Source: Priapulus caudatus
Taxonomy: Eukaryota; Priapulida; Priapulimorpha; Priapulimorphida; Priapulidae
Reading direction: 5' to 3'
DNA length: 48,826 bases
NCBI RefSeq assembly: GCF_000485595.1
Contig: NW_014577640.1
Location: forward strand, 94,698 to 143,523
Part shown: positions 44,969 to 48,826 of the stretch, piece after piece
How the letters are laid out: every line of letters begins with the position of its first letter
Position numbering within the stretch: the stretch's first letter is position 1
Made by a program: the position numbers and the translations under genes
Notes under the pieces: generated by a model
The model's database searches: none
What the model saw: only the letters and a program-made list of their open reading frames with translations
What the model was told of the DNA's origin: nothing

Positions 44969-46083
44969 GGTGGCACTTGACCGATTTTATTCCAAAAAAT
45001 CGATTTTCAAAATTTTTGTCTAAAACCCTACAAATATAGTTATAAATGATATGCAAATAAAGATTTCCTTCAAAAAAATTCATTTATTTTGCCTGGAGGG
45101 TTTTTTGTTGAGGGGTCATACATGCCCTCAAACCGGAAGTAGAATTATGTAACAAGATTTAGCCACAAAATCCCCCCAAAACCACCAAAACTGCAGTTTT
45201 TTGTTGTAGTTTATAATTATAACACCAGATGGCAGCACCAGTGGTTGCTCCACGGCAGAGGTAGAATGGAAATGCTCTGGTACACTGTTACCAATGGCAA
45301 TGTGACAAAACTCGATTTTAATCAAATAACCTGCAGATTTCAAGCATCCCTTGTTATTATAGTATGCCTGGTCCAACTAAAGCAAGGGCAATTGCCCGTA
45401 AGTATGCAAAGAAGCGCAGATTTTATGGTAAAGAGCAGAATGAACCTAACCTGGTTAGTGAAACTGTGCCTGCACTTCCTCAAGATGAACCTAGTGAGAT
45501 GGTCTGGCTCCGTGAAAATCTTGTACCCAAACTTTGCGCACGATTTTGTCATTTCGTCGTTTTTGTAATTGGGAGGATGATAAAAAAATAATAAAAAGAG
45601 AAAACTAGGTAAAAGTATATATTTTCTGAATCCTTACAAGTGTCAAAATGTTTTAAATCAAATAGTTATATTAACATCAATCTGGTACTTTGTCAGCTAA
45701 AAAAATCACGCATTATTTCTGCATTGCTCCCGGGGAGGGGCTAGCTACCCCTAACCTAACCCCCCCCCCCAAATCTTTCAAGAGATTCATAACCATGTCC
45801 AACACCCAAATACTCTATTTCCCAAGTTATAACTCTGTGCAGTTAGTGGTTTTCGCTCAGGAGCCCTTCCAATATTGCCATCTCAAACTCCATGTATATT
45901 GTGCTTCCATAGCAACCACAAAAAATAGTGATGGAAACAACTTCCTGTTGACGGCATTAGATGAGAAATTTTGTCTACATTCCAAAAATGTATGGTTTAA
46001 TGGGTCTATCTAACAAGACTTTTACGTGAGAGGCTGTTTTCTGAGGTATATCTTTTTCCTCGGAAAATCGGTCTAGTGCCACC
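44969..46083. mobile_element. 1.1-kb TTAA-flanked DNA transposon nested in repeat Y
   Basis: The end GGTGGCACTTGACCGATTTT (44969-44988) is inverted at 46064-46083 with one mismatch. TTAA flanks both sides (44965-44968 and 46084-46087). A TTAA target duplication is a hallmark of piggyBac and Kolobok elements; I favour neither firmly. Copy A of repeat Y lacks the insert. An interior open frame is described separately. Confidence 0.8.
45364..45591 (+). pseudogene. Short basic open frame inside the TTAA element
   Basis: 75 codons from an ATG: MPGPTKARAIARKYAKKRRF, then an acidic/proline stretch (PALPQDEPSEMVWLRE), ending near the end of similarity to any plausible domain. The Lys/Arg-rich start with KKRRFYG vaguely recalls the N-terminus of some DNA-transposon proteins in animal genomes. 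It is far too short for a transposase and is probably a remnant of an autonomous parent or a chance frame. Confidence 0.25.
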
Positions 46084-46402
46084 TTAAGCTATCGTGGTCT
46101 ACGAGAGCAGACGTTAATTCTTAAAAATTACTAATCGGATCATCTTGGATCGGATCCAATAAATTCTTCGCCGGAAATAATAATACAGGGCACGGCATAC
46201 GCATATTAATTAAAGCATGAGGGCTATATATATACAGTTTTACAGGGTCATAGCCTGTGTGTCGGGGAGATCGAGGGGTAGCTGTTTTCTAGGGTTTCGA
46301 GCAACATGAAGTAATAAGCCTAATAAAAGTAGGTATCTTATCAATAAATGTAGCAAATGATAGAACACCAGCTCAGCTAACCAAAAATAATCGGGTAATG
46401 GT

Positions 46403-47320
46403 CGTAATGTCGCTGATCAGATGCGACCCGATTTCATTTCTGTGAGTTCCATATATATATTATGGGACCTACATAATAATGTCACAGATGCTAGAGAAAT
46501 TGCGCTAAGTATAATATCTAGAATAATTTCTATTTTCTAGATGTTCCCACTAATATAGACCACTGCGCACAGTGCGTGCTAGCTTGCAACGAGTGTTTTG
46601 ATAAAAAAAAAGCTGGTACTACCTAGAATTATCATACATTGTATATATATTATATATATTATATATATTATATATACATGTATACATTGTATTTTTGAGT
46701 GCTTTCGTTCTTTTCATGATCACCTGAGCCTACCGCACAGTAGGCTACGGGTTGTTACAAAATGTTTTCCTAGCAAACCTATCATTATCGTATAGTTAGC
46801 ACAGCACTCGAGAAATTGCGACTAGTAGGCAATTAATCATCTATCGGGAAAAAGTCCCCGAGCCATCATGAAGCGCTGGACACGGTAAAGTACGCGCAGC
46901 CACGGTAGACTGGTGCGGGTTAAGCAGAGACAGGATAACGATAATCAAGTGAAGCGCAATCACACTGACCCATATCAAAATAAGAGCTGGTTAGATCACG
47001 ATAGCTATGATAGAGGCATATGATGCATGCCGATGCTACTCGCTGGGCAAGAAGAAAAGCTGCATCCATGGTAGAGCATCGACCCTATAAGTAGCCATCA
47101 CAGACGGCCGGATGGACAAGATAAAAATATACCAACGTAAAAGACATGCACGGTAACATGTAAGGCAGGGAGACAAACATGCAGCTTTATTAATGTTCAG
47201 TACGTGATATATGGTAAGATGCTGAGCGTGGCTGCGCCGCCAACAGCTGCTAGGCTTCCGTTATAGTCCACACGTTCTCTGCTCCACCACGAGATACGCG
47301 CCGTTATTATGTCTGCCTTG
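46403..47320. other. No gene recognised
   Basis: Contains a short ATATATT repeat at about 46639-46675. Nothing else was identified. Confidence 0.5.
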
Positions 47321-47706
47321 TGCTGTCTGTGTTCCTGCAGGTAGCGGCTGTAGAGCCGTAAACATCGTCTTATCACATCTGCATTGATGTCTGTGTTCCT
47401 GCAGGTAGAGGCTGTAGAGCCGTAAACATCGTCTTATCACATCTGCATTGATGTCTGTGTTCCTGCAGGTAGAGGCTGTAGAGCCGTAAACATCGTCTTA
47501 TCACATCTGCATTGATGTCTGTGTTCTTACAGGTAGCGGCTGTAGAGCCGTAAACATCGTCTTATCACATCTGCATTGATGTCTGTGTTCCTGCAGGTAG
47601 AGGCTGTAGAACCATAAACATCGTCTTATCACATCTGCATTGATGTCTGTGTTCCTGCAGGTAGCGGCTGTAGAGCCGTAAACATCGTCTTATCACATAT
47701 GCATTG
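47321..47706 (+). repeat. 64-bp minisatellite, six copies
   Basis: The unit contains GTCTGTGTTCCTGCAGGTAG, GGCTGTAGAGCCGTAAACAT and CGTCTTATCACATCTGCATT. GTAG landmarks at 47341, 47405, 47469, 47533, 47597 and 47661 show an exact 64-bp period. Copies differ at only a few bases (GCGG/GAGG, CTGCAG/TTACAG, GAGCCG/GAACCA), so the array is young. Confidence 0.95.
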
Positions 47707-48757
47707 CTGCCCGCGTGTACCCTATATATACAGTTACAATTTTGTGTGGCCGTGGGAACAGTCAGGACTATGACATCTCTGCCACACGTTATTATGGGTA
47801 TTCATGTTCATGCAGTCAGATCTGAACAGTCGCACGTGGCTCTTATTACACACGGAGCTATGCTGACAGTGTCTCCGGAGTCTTTGTCGCTCGTGATTGC
47901 ACGTATTTATACGTTCGTGTCGCCCCGGGGGTGACTATTGTCACACGTTATTTGTTTACATTAGGCGTACGAGTGGAAACAGACTCTTCACAGCATCCTC
48001 CATGCTTTGCCCGCTGAAGTAGCTCAGTAATTGCGAACGCGGTGCAATGGAAATCCGAAGGCGTCATAGTTCGTTTGGCTTCACATCTATTTTCTGATGT
48101 CAATTGCAATGGAGTAGCTAATGGCAATTTTTACCAAGTGATTTAGCATTTGCGTGTAAACACCTATCTAACGCATGATTGTACCTTCCATGCAATGTAC
48201 TAAGCGCAGAATTGTGCAGAAATTCTGAATATTAAATACCACTACGTGACCAGATTGGACCACATCAGATTCTATATCATAATATGCATGGACCCAATTT
48301 GTCATTAATTTTTGTAAGTAGGTAGATACTGGCTGCCTAGAGCGTGGCGGATGGCTGGTGGTTTGGTGAGGAGCGTAAAATTGTCGCGGTGTCGATGGTG
48401 ACTGTTTCAATCTGAGCGATTAACAACACCATCTAGACATTATTACCATCCTTCCAGAAAAGCGAAAGGCGAGGTATAGATCGCTTTCAGCAATTTCGCC
48501 ACATCGACGATTCGCTAGTATTTGCTAACTGTGCCGCTATACGTGGACAGTGCAATAAAGCGCTGAAGCATTCACTCCAATTTCTCGCGATAAAATTGAA
48601 ACAGATCATATCTCTCCAATTTACTCAGTCGTCTGACAACCTCTGCCAATCATGACGGCCTATGCCACGAGTATGCTTTGATGAGTTGGTAAATTGATAC
48701 GATGTGCGTTTGATATTTCGATTCTCCAAAAATTAGATGTCGAATCGGCGCACACGC
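47707..48757. other. No gene recognised
   Basis: Unique-looking sequence with unassigned short frames only. Confidence 0.5.
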
Positions 48758-48787
48758 GTGCATGCGCCCGCGCGCGCGCGCGCGCGC

Positions 48788-48826
<39 letters not shown>
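48758..48826. repeat. (CG)n–(GT)n microsatellite at window edge
   Basis: A run of alternating CG (about 48769-48788) followed by GT to the end of the window. Both are Z-DNA-prone alternating purine-pyrimidine sequence. Confidence 0.95.

Larger units (their letters stand above)
44807..46402 (+). repeat. Interspersed repeat Y, copy B
   Basis: Collinear with 37577-39045 but lacking the TTAGGG transposon and the 38311-38848 segment. It carries its own insertion at 44969-46083. Identity to copy A looks around 90% by eye. Confidence 0.8.

Noticed and set aside
47321-47706. CRISPR-like array
   Set aside because: The whole 64-bp unit repeats with no unique spacers, and the sequence is eukaryotic.

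Overview
This window looks like non-coding-rich nuclear DNA from an animal, most likely a marine invertebrate. The only host gene I can support is three exons of a class A neuropeptide receptor of the GnRH/adipokinetic hormone/corazonin type, with spliceosomal introns. The other evidence for an animal genome is a decayed non-LTR retrotransposon of the CR1/Jockey type, several non-autonomous DNA transposons, interspersed copies of the metazoan telomere motif TTAGGG, and very many (CA)n, (GA)n and (TA)n microsatellites. I cannot name the species or the phylum. No prokaryotic gene, rRNA, convincing tRNA or CRISPR array was seen.

Layout. 1-4.3 kb: AT-rich sequence with microsatellites and a polypyrimidine tract, no gene seen. 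4.35-5.49 kb: a composite DNA transposon carrying TTAGGG repeats, with two further insertions nested in it. 7.0-8.8 kb: three palindromic foldback elements, including a 586-bp element packed with one repeated palindrome. 9.2-11.4 kb: GT arrays and a diverged local duplication. 12.94 kb: another foldback. 17-20.6 kb: CA arrays, small tandem duplications and a 0.95-kb GGTGGC-type array. 22.39-26.91 kb: a 5'-truncated LINE set in an (ATT)n tract. ORF1 is shifted once near its start. ORF2 (endonuclease plus reverse transcriptase) is broken by stops and frameshifts. A foldback lies in its 3' UTR. 31.26-31.63 and 32.89-33.38 kb: minisatellites of 28 and 34 bp. 33.49-35.20 kb, minus strand: the receptor exons, covering ECL2 to the C-terminus. 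35.76-39.96 kb and 44.81-46.40 kb: related repeat copies interrupted by different insertions. 41.34-43.80 kb: a 2.46-kb long-inverted-repeat element whose arms carry a TTTTCA satellite. 47.32-47.71 kb: six copies of a 64-bp tandem unit.

How the parts relate. Only the receptor gene encodes a cell function. The rest is a stratified record of insertions. Paralogous repeat copies within the window act as filled and empty sites for each other. One of them exposes the 8-bp target duplication of the TTAGGG-bearing element. A second theme is a set of hairpin-forming elements sharing an end motif close to ATAATCAGGAGT at about seven loci. I do not see a multi-gene system. The most novel-looking material is the foldback and long-inverted-repeat elements and the telomere-motif-bearing transposon.
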